A stretch of DNA of 64,000 nucleotides, taken from the NCBI GenBank assembly GCA_963737835.1, contig CAVTUH010000001.1, positions 3,720,001-3,784,000 on the forward strand, in the 5' to 3' direction. This document shows positions 34,537 to 42,731 of the stretch, piece after piece (positions within the stretch are counted from its first letter, which is position 1; each line of letters starts with the position of its first letter). The stretch is from Palsa-1248 sp963737835. Lineage in GTDB: Bacteria > Gemmatimonadota > Gemmatimonadetes > Gemmatimonadales > Gemmatimonadaceae. The notes under the pieces are model-generated. The model searched no databases. It saw only the letters and a program-made list of their open reading frames with translations, and was not told the DNA's origin. The position numbers were made by a program, and so were the translations under genes.

Positions 34537-34564
34537 AGCCGCCCGCCACCGACGCGGAGATTCG
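34537..34564 (+). pseudogene. 28-bp fragment identical to part of the DUF2277 gene
   Basis: The segment encoding PPATDAEIR is identical over 28 bp (34537-34564) to bases 39997-40024 inside the DUF2277 gene. Sequence on either side does not continue the match and no open gene is present. It is probably a duplicated gene fragment. The rest of the 34372-34720 gap holds only the REP element. Confidence 0.5.
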
Positions 34565-34646
34565 CGCGCCCGCCGGTGGGCGGTGCACGGTGCCGCGCGT
34601 TCGCGTTTGGGTGCCCAACGAACATCGGCCGCATCGCCGCACCGCA

Positions 34647-34671
34647 GGGCGACGCATTGCGTCGCCCCTAC
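34647..34671 (-). repeat. GTAG-hairpin REP-like element (type B)
   Basis: Arms GGGCGACGCA and TGCGTCGCCC with a one-base loop, then CTAC and CCGCCGG on the + strand. It is located between the two susCD operons, 51 bp from the terminator hairpin of operon 2. Confidence 0.8.
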
Positions 34672-34721
34672 CCGCCGGATAGCAAGCATCGTGGTCTTTT
34701 CGCGACGACAGGAAATAAAAA

Positions 34722-34751
34722 GGGCCAGTGGCGAGTTGCTGCCACTGGCCC
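34722..34751 (-). terminator. Rho-independent terminator of susCD operon 2
   Basis: A perfect 11-bp stem, GGGCCAGTGGC and GCCACTGGCCC. On the minus strand it is followed by TTTTTATTTCC, a clear U-tract. It lies 14 bp after the susD stop. Confidence 0.9.
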
Positions 34752-34765
34752 CCCAGATCTCGTTT

Positions 34766-36319
34766 CTACTTACTACAGCTCGGGTTCCATTTGTTGCCGC
34801 GTGAGACAAACTCCTCAGAGGTGATGACGAACATGCTGGTGTGCGCATCCGCCCCGTACCCCGGCACATGCTCCCACGTCGTGTCGGCCTCCGCCGCCAC
34901 GTTGTACATCTGGATCGAGACAAGTCGGTCGGCGCCGCCTTCCATGAGCGTCGAGATCTCCTGCTCCTTCATGATCTGATTGCGGACATCGGTCGGTGCA
35001 ACCGGATTGACGGGTGAAAGCCCGCCGACTTCTTGGCGCACGTCGTTGATGTAGCCGACGGCACCGGGGATATCCCCCAGTCCGAGCCGGATCTCCGCCT
35101 CGAAGAGCGTCATGTTCTCGCTCCGAATGACCGGCAGCGGAGCCCCGGGCGCGAGATACATCGCGTAGATGTCCTTCGAGGCGACCGGCGGGCTGCCCGG
35201 CGCACTCGCCTCCGAATACCCCGGCAACTGTACCGGCCAATTCGGGCATCCCGGCTGGCAGGCCGGGTTGGGTTCGAACTTCGCCTTCCAGCGGAGATCG
35301 TTGACCGTGTCTTGGTCGGACGGCACCTGGCCCATTACGGCTATCGTACCGACGTTCTGGTTCATCGGATTGACCTGGTCACCGGATGCCGAGCTGAAGT
35401 CAAACAGGACGCTGAAGTTGTCGTAGGGCCAGCCACCAGCGGCGTTTTTCGGCAGCGATGCCGGCTGGAAGAGCGCCGAGGCCTTCATCGCGCTGTCGGC
35501 GCTGGTCAGCGTGGCCTGGTCAGGGGCCCCCAGATCCGTGAAGGTCGGCTGCTTCGTCCCCTTCGCATAGGCGAGCTCCAGTTTCGCCCTGGCCGCTAGC
35601 GCGCGATTGAACGCGGCGAACGAGCCGGCGGCTGTGCTGGGCCCCCCAAACTGACCGACGGCCGCGAAGCCCGGCGGCAGCTTGAACGGGAACGGTGTCG
35701 CGCCGGCCGTGTTGAGGTCCGTGTTGGCCGAGTCGAGGAGCGCGGCGACGGCGGCCAGGCCGTCCTGCAGGCAGAGGAGCGGATTCAGTGCAGTGGTGGT
35801 GGGCGACTGCATGATCACGAATCCTTCCGTGTCGTGCGCCCAGGCGATCAGCAGATAGTTGTAGGCCTCGAGCGTCTTCACGAGTCCGCTGAGGCCGGCG
35901 ACCTGCTGGGCCGTGTACGCCGGCTGCACATTGGGAATGGCCTGCAAGATCAGCTGTGCCGTACGGACGTTCTGGTACTCCGTCTGCCACATCTCAATCC
36001 AGGCCCCGACCGGGGTCGGAAGGACCCCGGTATCGTAGCGAATGAACCGAGGCTCCGTGCTGGTGAAGTTGGTGGCCTCACGCGACATCGCCGAGAGCTC
36101 AATGCCAACCTGGAACATGTCGCTCCGCGAGGTCGAGAAGAGGCCGAGGAGCGCCTGTTGTAGCCCGGTTGGCGTGTTGGGAACCGAGGTCGGCGCGGTG
36201 AGGAAGGGCACGTTGCTGTCGCTGCAGGCCGCAGCGACGACGAGCGCCGCCACGCCGGCCAGCACCGCGCTTCTCCCGCGGAACCGTTGCCCGACGGGGG
36301 CTCTGTGTGTATTGGTCAT
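34766..36319 (-). CDS. RagB/SusD family nutrient-uptake lipoprotein (copy 2)
   Basis: A 517-residue paralogue of the SusD at 29551. Lipobox AALVVAAACSDSN near residue 32; shared segments include ITGLF-like LLGLFSTSRSDMFQVGIELS, EMWQTEYQNVRTAQLILQAI, NDLRWKAKF and IMKEQEISTLMEGGADR. As in copy 1, its ATG is one base after the susC stop. The strongest differences from copy 1 are in the loops around residues 250-420, where ligand contacts usually lie, so the two pairs may take related but distinct substrates (inference). A strong terminator follows. Confidence 0.95.
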   Translation of the reverse strand: MTNTHRAPVGQRFRGRSAVLAGVAALVVAAACSDSNVPFLTAPTSVPNTPTGLQQALLGLFSTSRSDMFQVGIELSAMSREATNFTSTEPRFIRYDTGVLPTPVGAWIEMWQTEYQNVRTAQLILQAIPNVQPAYTAQQVAGLSGLVKTLEAYNYLLIAWAHDTEGFVIMQSPTTTALNPLLCLQDGLAAVAALLDSANTDLNTAGATPFPFKLPPGFAAVGQFGGPSTAAGSFAAFNRALAARAKLELAYAKGTKQPTFTDLGAPDQATLTSADSAMKASALFQPASLPKNAAGGWPYDNFSVLFDFSSASGDQVNPMNQNVGTIAVMGQVPSDQDTVNDLRWKAKFEPNPACQPGCPNWPVQLPGYSEASAPGSPPVASKDIYAMYLAPGAPLPVIRSENMTLFEAEIRLGLGDIPGAVGYINDVRQEVGGLSPVNPVAPTDVRNQIMKEQEISTLMEGGADRLVSIQMYNVAAEADTTWEHVPGYGADAHTSMFVITSEEFVSRGNKWNPSCSK

Positions 36320-36320
36320 G

Positions 36321-39300
36321 TCAGAATCCCAGGTCAAGGCCAAGGAAGACGGCGCGGGACGGCGGATAGGGCGTGACCTCGCCAGCCGCACGCACGGCTT
36401 GGTTGCCAGCGAAGCTGACCTCCGGGTCCAGCCCGCCGTAGTTCGAGATCGTCCATAGGTTGTAGCCGCTGACGTTGATCCGCGCGCTCGCTATGCGGCC
36501 GCCGCCCAGCGAGGTGACGAAACGGGCCGGCAGGCTGTAGCTGACAGTGACCTCCCGAACCTTGAGGAAGCTTTGCGGCTGGTTGAACGGGTTGAGGCCG
36601 AGGCCGAGCTGCGCCAGGCGAGCCTGCGACTTCAGCGAGTCGGCGTAGAGGTGCGACCCGAGCTCATCGAAGTAGAAATCGGTCGAGTTGGAGGTATTCC
36701 CGCCGCGCGACCAATCGAGGAACCCGTAGACGCGGAAGCCCTTGAACGTGAACTCATTCCCGAGTTCAGTCAGGAAACCGGCGGAAGCGTCTCCGTTCTG
36801 CACGGGGAGCCCGCTCGGCCCCGTGAACGAGGTGTTCACCAGCTCGGTGACCGACCGGCTCACGGCGAAGAAGGATCCGTAGCACCACCCACCGGAACAG
36901 GCACCGAACGGCGGCACGGGAAGGGCATCCACGCGGCTGTAATTGCGGAATTCCGAAACCGACGTATTCCACGTGAAGCCGTTCCGCATCTGCACCGGCG
37001 TCGCCTGGAGCGACAGCTCGATGCCCTGGTTGGTGAACTGGCCGCCATTGGTGTACGCGTATAGGTACCCAAACGACGGCGCGACACCCGCTTGGAGCAG
37101 GAGGCTCGACAGCCGCTTCTGATAGACGGTGGCCGAGAACATGGCCCGCGAGTGTAGCATGGTCGCGTCGAATCCCAGCTCCGTCTCCACTTCGGACTCC
37201 GGCTTGATGTTCGCATCGCCGAGGAGCTGGTTGTTGGAAAACGCCGCGTCTCCGGCAATGAAACTGGGGGGAAGCGTCGTGTACTTCGACCCGTACGGAG
37301 CCAGGTTTCCGGACTGCCCGTAGGCGGCGCGGAGCTTGAGCTCGTCGAGGAACCCGACGAACTGCGGGATCCGATATGCGGCCGAGTAGTGCGGGTAGTA
37401 ATAGAACCGGTTGATATTGCCGTCGTTCGTGGACCGCTCGGCCGTGACGCCGGCCGACACCGTAAGCCGCTGGTTGAACAACAGAGCCTGCTCCTGCGCG
37501 TAGAACGACTGGTCCAGCTCCCTGGTGTTGTAGAAGAATTGCTGCTCCACCGTCCCTGCGGTCGGCGCGCCGACGCCCGAGAGCAGGTTGTAACCGACGC
37601 CCACCGGCTCGGTGTTGCTCCGCCGGTCGCGCTCGAAGCCGAGCGAGGTCGTCGCATCCAGCCACGAGAGTCCTGTGTAGTGGTGGATCAGGTTGAGCTG
37701 GTAGTTGAAGTAATTGATCTGGTCGGTGTTCGAGACGGCCGTCCCGGGCAGGCCACTTGGCTCGCGCTGCTCGACCTGCAGGTCCGGCGGCGCGTAGAGC
37801 AGGGCCGAGAAGCTCGTCAAGTCCATGCCACCGACCGCGGTCAACTGGAGGCTCTGGTGCTCCGTCTTCCACGGCGTCCAGTTGACGCTTCCCCCGCCCA
37901 TCGTGCGGCTCGTTTGCTGCGGCGTGCTGATCTCGGCGGCATCGGCAAACGGATTGGCCGGCCCAAATGGGTTGTTCGGCCAGGTACCGTCGGCATTTTG
38001 CTGCTGCAGGTTGACGAAGCCCGGCGTGTAGGAGAAGACGTCGTAGGGGCTGATGCCAATGTTGTCGTTGCCGGTGATGCCGCGACGCGCCACGTCGTGG
38101 ATGTAGTTGATGTTCGCGGTGACGGTGACGGCGCTCAGGAACTGCTGCGTGAGATTCGCGCGGAACGATTGCTTGTTGTAGCCGGTATTGAGCATCGTGC
38201 CGTTGTCGTACTTAGAGAGGCCCGAGAGGTAGTACTGGGTCTGCCCCGAGCTGCCGCTCACGCTGATGTTGGTTTGGTACGACGCCTGCCCGTTGCCGAA
38301 CAACTGCGTCTGGTAGTCCTGCGGCCCGCCATACACGCTCTTGATGAGCGCGTTGTCGGATGCGATGGTCGCCGGGTTGGTCGTCCCCACAATGTCGTTG
38401 TTGTACCAGGCTTGCGCCAACCCCAGGCTGTTGAAGGTGCGGATCGGGTACTCGTGATTTATCGAGTAGTGGCCGACCTGATTGCTGATGTCCCATCGCG
38501 GCTTGCCGCTCGTGCCGCGCTTGGTCGTGATCACCACCACGCCGGCCGAGGCCTTGGAGCCATAGATCGCCGACGCTGAGGCGCCCTTCAAGACCTCCAG
38601 CGACTCAATGTCATCCGGATTAATGTCGGCGATGCGATTGACCCCGTTGTCCTGGACACTCGGCGCCCCCGAGGCGCTGGCGCCCGTCGAGGTGATCCCG
38701 CCACCCGAATTGTTGATGGCGTTCTCGTCGGCGTTCACGGTCTCGTTGTCCACGATTACGCCATCCACGACGTAGAGGGGCGTCCCGTTGCCGTCAATGG
38801 AAGTGACGCCACGCACCTGGATCTGCATCCCACCGCCCGGGGCGCCACCGTTATTTCCCTGAATCACCGCGCCCGGGATCTTCCCCTGGATGGAGTTCTC
38901 GAGCGTCGGCGTCGGCACCAAGTTGATGTCCTGCGTGCTCACGACCGAGACGGCGTTGGCTGAGTTCTGCGACGCCACCGACGTCGCCAGACCAGTCACG
39001 ACCTGCGTCTCCAGGCGAAGCACGTCCCTCTGCAGGCTGACCGTATACTCCGTCTTGCCCGCGACAATTGGAATGGTCTGCGCGAGGTACCCGATACGCC
39101 GAACGATGAGCGACTTCGCGTCCGCCGGCACGTGGAAGCTGAACGTGCCGCTGTCTGTGGTGTTCTGGCCAATCGTCGTACCAGACACAATGATCTGGGC
39201 CGAGGGAATCGGTCCATGTTCTGCCGCGTCCAAGACGCGACCCGTGATCCGCGTGCCCTCCTGCGCACGGGCAGCGGTCGAGAGCGCGGCCACAAGGGCC

Positions 39301-39353
39301 AGCGAAAGGCCCCACGGCACACGCAAGACTTTCCCCACGTGGTAGGTCTTCAC
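36321..39353 (-). CDS. SusC/RagA family TonB-linked outer membrane receptor (copy 2)
   Basis: A 1010-residue paralogue of the SusC at 31130, colinear over its whole length. Signal peptide (VPWGLSLALVAALSTAARAQ), regulatory-like barrel (TRITGRVLDAAEHGPIPSA), plug (SIQGKIPGAVIQGNNGG, YVVDGVIVDNETV), SAIYGSKASAGVVVITTKRG, a long barrel and a C-terminal VFLGLDLGF. The region after the plug and the late loops (SGGWCYGSFFAVSRSVTEL) differ most from copy 1. GGAGGAGGCT precedes the start. The tandem arrangement indicates duplication of the whole susCD unit with its promoter. Confidence 0.95.
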   Translation of the reverse strand: MKTYHVGKVLRVPWGLSLALVAALSTAARAQEGTRITGRVLDAAEHGPIPSAQIIVSGTTIGQNTTDSGTFSFHVPADAKSLIVRRIGYLAQTIPIVAGKTEYTVSLQRDVLRLETQVVTGLATSVASQNSANAVSVVSTQDINLVPTPTLENSIQGKIPGAVIQGNNGGAPGGGMQIQVRGVTSIDGNGTPLYVVDGVIVDNETVNADENAINNSGGGITSTGASASGAPSVQDNGVNRIADINPDDIESLEVLKGASASAIYGSKASAGVVVITTKRGTSGKPRWDISNQVGHYSINHEYPIRTFNSLGLAQAWYNNDIVGTTNPATIASDNALIKSVYGGPQDYQTQLFGNGQASYQTNISVSGSSGQTQYYLSGLSKYDNGTMLNTGYNKQSFRANLTQQFLSAVTVTANINYIHDVARRGITGNDNIGISPYDVFSYTPGFVNLQQQNADGTWPNNPFGPANPFADAAEISTPQQTSRTMGGGSVNWTPWKTEHQSLQLTAVGGMDLTSFSALLYAPPDLQVEQREPSGLPGTAVSNTDQINYFNYQLNLIHHYTGLSWLDATTSLGFERDRRSNTEPVGVGYNLLSGVGAPTAGTVEQQFFYNTRELDQSFYAQEQALLFNQRLTVSAGVTAERSTNDGNINRFYYYPHYSAAYRIPQFVGFLDELKLRAAYGQSGNLAPYGSKYTTLPPSFIAGDAAFSNNQLLGDANIKPESEVETELGFDATMLHSRAMFSATVYQKRLSSLLLQAGVAPSFGYLYAYTNGGQFTNQGIELSLQATPVQMRNGFTWNTSVSEFRNYSRVDALPVPPFGACSGGWCYGSFFAVSRSVTELVNTSFTGPSGLPVQNGDASAGFLTELGNEFTFKGFRVYGFLDWSRGGNTSNSTDFYFDELGSHLYADSLKSQARLAQLGLGLNPFNQPQSFLKVREVTVSYSLPARFVTSLGGGRIASARINVSGYNLWTISNYGGLDPEVSFAGNQAVRAAGEVTPYPPSRAVFLGLDLGF

Positions 39354-39539
39354 GAAGCCTCCTCCGTTTGGTGAGCGAAAAAACGAATCGATTCGTTCAA
39401 TTCAACCACGACTATCTCTCTTGATGACGGGCGCTCGAGAACTCACAGCTCGTCGAGAGCTGCCGTCCGGAACACACCAACCGGCGGCCGGCAGGGAGCC
39501 GGTCGTCCTGGGCTGTCGAAAGCGCACTAAAGCGCGGCT

Positions 39540-39568
39540 AGTGTGGGCACAAGTCGAGGCGCTGTCAA
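39540..39568 (-). promoter_or_regulatory. Promoter of susCD operon 2
   Basis: Minus strand: TTGACA (39568-39563), 17-bp spacer, CACACT (39545-39540), flanked as in operon 1 by GTC and AGC. The spacer sequence differs from operon 1 while the boxes are identical, which supports selection on the boxes. The leader to the ATG is about 190 nt. Confidence 0.65.
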
Positions 39569-39759
39569 GACGGTCTTGGACTCACACGTGCGAAGCCGGC
39601 GGCCTGTCGTCGATGACCGCGGGTGGTGGCTGCGTCGCATTCGGAGGGCGCCGCGGTCGGCATTTGCCGTCGCGGTGTCGTCGCGTGGCGAATAACGGGA
39701 TCGCAAGAAAAAAACGCGAGGTGTGCGGGTGCAATGTACGGACCGGCCCAAGGTTGAGG

Positions 39760-39791
39760 CCGCTTTAGTAATTTTTGTGCAAAATTAGCGG
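39760..39791. other. AT-rich hairpin upstream of DUF2277
   Basis: CCGCT ... AATTTTT GTGC AAAATT AGCGG forms an imperfect hairpin with an internal loop in an otherwise GC-rich gap. It could be a terminator-like or promoter-region element between the divergent susC2 promoter and the DUF2277 gene. Nothing else is seen in 39569-39962. Confidence 0.4.
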
Positions 39792-39962
39792 AACCCCGGA
39801 TGATTCCTATGTGGCCCAACGCGCCCTTCGATGTGCAAGAGCCCGGTCCGGGCTGCGAATGCGTCGTTGGCGCGGGCTCCTTCTCCGGCCTGGCTCCTCG
39901 ACCCGCGCTCTGTAGATTGGCCTTGCATCCACCCTTAGCTCGCGGCAGTCGCCGCTTGTGCC

Positions 39963-40250
39963 ATGTGCCGCAACATCAAGACGCTCGCCAATTTCGAGCC
40001 GCCCGCCACCGACGCGGAGATTCGTGCGTCCGCGCTGCAGTTCGTGCGCAAGTTGAGCGGCACCACCCACCCATCACGGGTGAACGAAGCCGTGTTTGCC
40101 CGCGCAGTCAATGAGGTGACCGCTGCCGCTCAGCGCCTGATCGGGTCGTACGAGACCACGGCGCCTCCGCGAAATCGCGAGGACGAGATCCACAAAGCCC
40201 GCGAGCGCAGTCGGCAGCGCTTCGCCAAGGCACCCACCACCACCGGGTAA
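39963..40250 (+). CDS. DUF2277 family protein
   Basis: A 95-residue protein that matches DUF2277 along its whole length: MCRNIKTLANFEPPATDAEI at the start, ASALQFVRKLSGTTHPSRVN, and an acidic-basic tail. No biochemical function is established. It ends 4 bp before the M14-like gene, so the two are probably co-transcribed. A 28-bp piece of this gene also occurs, identical, at 34537 in the inter-operon gap. Confidence 0.85.
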   Translation: MCRNIKTLANFEPPATDAEIRASALQFVRKLSGTTHPSRVNEAVFARAVNEVTAAAQRLIGSYETTAPPRNREDEIHKARERSRQRFAKAPTTTG

Positions 40251-40254
40251 CGCC

Positions 40255-41361
40255 ATGCGTCGTCCACTTCGCTGCTCGCTCGCCCGCGGGATCGCCTTCG
40301 TCACTTGTGGACCCGCGCTCGCCGCCGCCCAGGGTCGTGACGCCGCGACCTTCTCCGTCGGGACCGCCGTCGCGCAACTCGGAACCACCGCGACTGGCAC
40401 GATTGCGGTGCCGCCTGGATCAGATTCGGCGCTCTCGATCCCGGTTGCAGTCATCCGCGGCCAGCACCCGGGTCCGGTCGTGGCATTCGTCGCCGGCAGT
40501 CACGGCACGGAATACAGCTCGATCGTGGCCATGCAGCAACTCATTCCCCGAATCGATGCGCGCCGCCTCACGGGGACGGTGATCGTGGTGCCGATCATTA
40601 ACATCGCGTCGTTCGAGCAAATGATGCCGCATCTCAATCCGATCGATCGGAAGAGCATGAACGGCAATTATCCTGGCGATGCGAGCGGGACCCAGACACA
40701 GCGTGCGCTTGCGCTGATCACGAGCCAGGTCCTGACACCCGCCGACGTCGTCGTCGACCTCCACGGCGGAGACCTCGACGAGAACCTGCGACCGTACAGT
40801 TACTGGTTCCGCGGCGGTCGCGCGGCGCAAGACTCGGCGGGGCTCAAACTCGTGATGGCGTTCGGGCTGGACCACATCATCGTGACGAACGTCGACCCCA
40901 GCGCGCCGAACGCGGGTCGCTCCCTGTCCGGACAAGCGCTCGTGCGTGGCAAGACGGTGCTCGTCGCCGAGGCCGGGCGGAGCGGGATCGTCGCCCAGTC
41001 GGATCTCACGGCGCTCGTGGATGGCTCACTCAATGTGCTTGGGGCGCTGCACATGCTGGATCGTCCCACGCGGCCGATTGCCCATCCGGTGTGGCTCGAT
41101 GGGGCAGGGGCTCGCATCGCCGCCGACAGCGCGGGGATGTTCTTCGCCTCCGTCGAGCGCGATGTCCGCGTCACGAAGGGCCAGCTGCTCGGCTACACGA
41201 CCGACTTCCTGGGCCGGCGCACAGGGGAGATTCAATCGCCGATCGACGGGCTGGTGACGTTCGTGCGCGGTGTGCCCTCGATGTGGCCCAAGGCGACGCT
41301 CGCGAACGTGCTGCCGATTCTATCAGCGCCACCGGCGTGGCAGGCGCCGCCGAGGTCGTGA
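40255..41361 (+). CDS. Secreted succinylglutamate desuccinylase/aspartoacylase-type (M14-like) hydrolase
   Basis: A 368-residue zinc hydrolase of the AstE/ASPA branch of the M14 fold, which removes acyl groups from N-acyl amino acids. Zinc-site elements are VAGSHGTEYSS (HGxE), VVDLHGGDLDE (second His) and LNPIDRKSMNGNYPG (substrate-binding Arg/Asn). The C-terminal half (YTTDFLGRRTGEIQSPIDG, VTFVRGVPSMWPKA) is the family's beta domain. An N-terminal hydrophobic stretch ending in ALAAAQ suggests export. It directly follows DUF2277 (4 bp). Confidence 0.85.
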   Translation: MRRPLRCSLARGIAFVTCGPALAAAQGRDAATFSVGTAVAQLGTTATGTIAVPPGSDSALSIPVAVIRGQHPGPVVAFVAGSHGTEYSSIVAMQQLIPRIDARRLTGTVIVVPIINIASFEQMMPHLNPIDRKSMNGNYPGDASGTQTQRALALITSQVLTPADVVVDLHGGDLDENLRPYSYWFRGGRAAQDSAGLKLVMAFGLDHIIVTNVDPSAPNAGRSLSGQALVRGKTVLVAEAGRSGIVAQSDLTALVDGSLNVLGALHMLDRPTRPIAHPVWLDGAGARIAADSAGMFFASVERDVRVTKGQLLGYTTDFLGRRTGEIQSPIDGLVTFVRGVPSMWPKATLANVLPILSAPPAWQAPPRS

Positions 41362-41377
41362 GGACTGATCCCTGTCG

Positions 41378-42205
41378 TTAATTCACCTTCACCGTCTTGA
41401 TCATTCCGTGCGTGATATGCGACTGACCATCGCTCGCGTCGGGAAGGAAGCACGCGAGGACGTAGGTTCCCGGCGTAAGATCGACGGTAAGGTACGCGCT
41501 CGAACCGGCAACGATTGGGGCTATTCCTCCTACAAGCCGTCCAGGCGGCGGTCCCTGCATATCCTTTACCCAGCGCACCATCTCGTCGGCGGTTTTTCCG
41601 GGCTCGAGTCGAATGAGCTCCATCTCGTGAGGCTGGCCCGGTCGTGCGCGCACCTCAATGACGTGCTGGCCTGCGTTGAGCGATCCGGAAACCGCAAAAG
41701 AATAGTCGGACAACGTGATGGTTACGTCGGGGGTCGGGAGCGAGGCCTCTGGCCCTGCGGCTGGGGTGACGGTCAACGCACGTGACATCCCCCTTGCAAA
41801 GTGGGGCACGCCACCGGGGACGTCGACAAAACAGACCAGGGCGTAGTTGCCTTCAGCCAGGTTGACCGTGGCCGTCGCTTCTCCGCCAGCCGCGACGGCG
41901 TCGGGGCCGCCAATCATCACCGCCCACGGCGGCAGGCGACCCGGGTGTTGAAGCGCCGCTGCAAGATCCGCGACGCCTTTGTCGGCGTCGAGACGAACGA
42001 TTGTCAGGTGATGGATGCCAGGACCGTCGTTGATGAGACGGAAGATGGTCGGTCCGGCAGGGAGGTGATCCGGTGCGCTGAACGCAAAGTCTGTGGCATG
42101 CACCGTCACGACGGGTGGTGAATCGCCAGCGGATGCTTGGCTGATCGCCGACCGAGCGCCAGCGAAGGACAACACCGCTGCCAGCGCAATCATGGGCCAT
42201 TTCAT
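41378..42205 (-). CDS. Exported two-domain cupredoxin-like protein
   Basis: 275 residues: a signal peptide (MIALAAVLSFAGARSAISQA) and two similar copper-protein-like domains of about 110-120 residues. Domain 1 has GIHHLTIVRL then YALVCFVDVPGGVPHFARGM; domain 2 has PHEMELIRL then YVLACFLPDASDGQSHITHGM. In each the order His ... Cys ... His ... Met matches type 1 copper ligands. It may bind copper for electron transfer or storage (inference). The open frame extends upstream to 42442, but the ATG at 42205 precedes the signal peptide. It is convergent with the M14-like gene, 16 bp apart. Confidence 0.75.
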   Translation of the reverse strand: MKWPMIALAAVLSFAGARSAISQASAGDSPPVVTVHATDFAFSAPDHLPAGPTIFRLINDGPGIHHLTIVRLDADKGVADLAAALQHPGRLPPWAVMIGGPDAVAAGGEATATVNLAEGNYALVCFVDVPGGVPHFARGMSRALTVTPAAGPEASLPTPDVTITLSDYSFAVSGSLNAGQHVIEVRARPGQPHEMELIRLEPGKTADEMVRWVKDMQGPPPGRLVGGIAPIVAGSSAYLTVDLTPGTYVLACFLPDASDGQSHITHGMIKTVKVN

Positions 42206-42731
42206 AGAAAAGGGGGCGAAGAGGCGAAGGGGTAGGGCAGGACGGAGAGGGTAGAGGGGTAGGTTGAGAGAAGAGAGGGTGAGTTCGACGCGATTGGAAG
42301 CACAGCACCATGCGCGTATATAGCGCGCACTGGAGGAGCGTGTTGTCAGAGTTCGCCCGACCGCCTGTCCGGCGGCTCGTAACGATTTCGAATCCTGCCT
42401 GAGTCGGTGCGGCATTGGCGCGGGCGATCGCGCGCCACGCACGCGTAGGAGCCGCTACCCCGACAGCTGCCAACACGAGCAAAAGCTGCCCAGAAGGTGG
42501 AGAATCTCGGGAGCCGCGGATCCTTCATGGCGGGCCCGGGTATGTTTGGTCACGCGCGCGAATTTCGGCCGGCGCGCGGCGCTCACGCCTGATTGGCGGC
42601 GGGTAGTACAGAAGCGCACTACGAATGGTGACCACCGACTGGTGTGTCGCCGGCGATTCTGACGCCCGCTGTCCAGATCGAGCGGGCTGTACGCTATTGG
42701 CCCCACATTACCCTTGCGGGAGGTTCGCTTC
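42206..42731. other. Intergenic region between divergent cupredoxin and htrA genes
   Basis: About 525 bp. The first 85 bp are a purine-rich run on the + strand (the pyrimidine-rich leader of the cupredoxin gene). No gene, REP element or heptamer element is supported in the rest. Confidence 0.4.
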
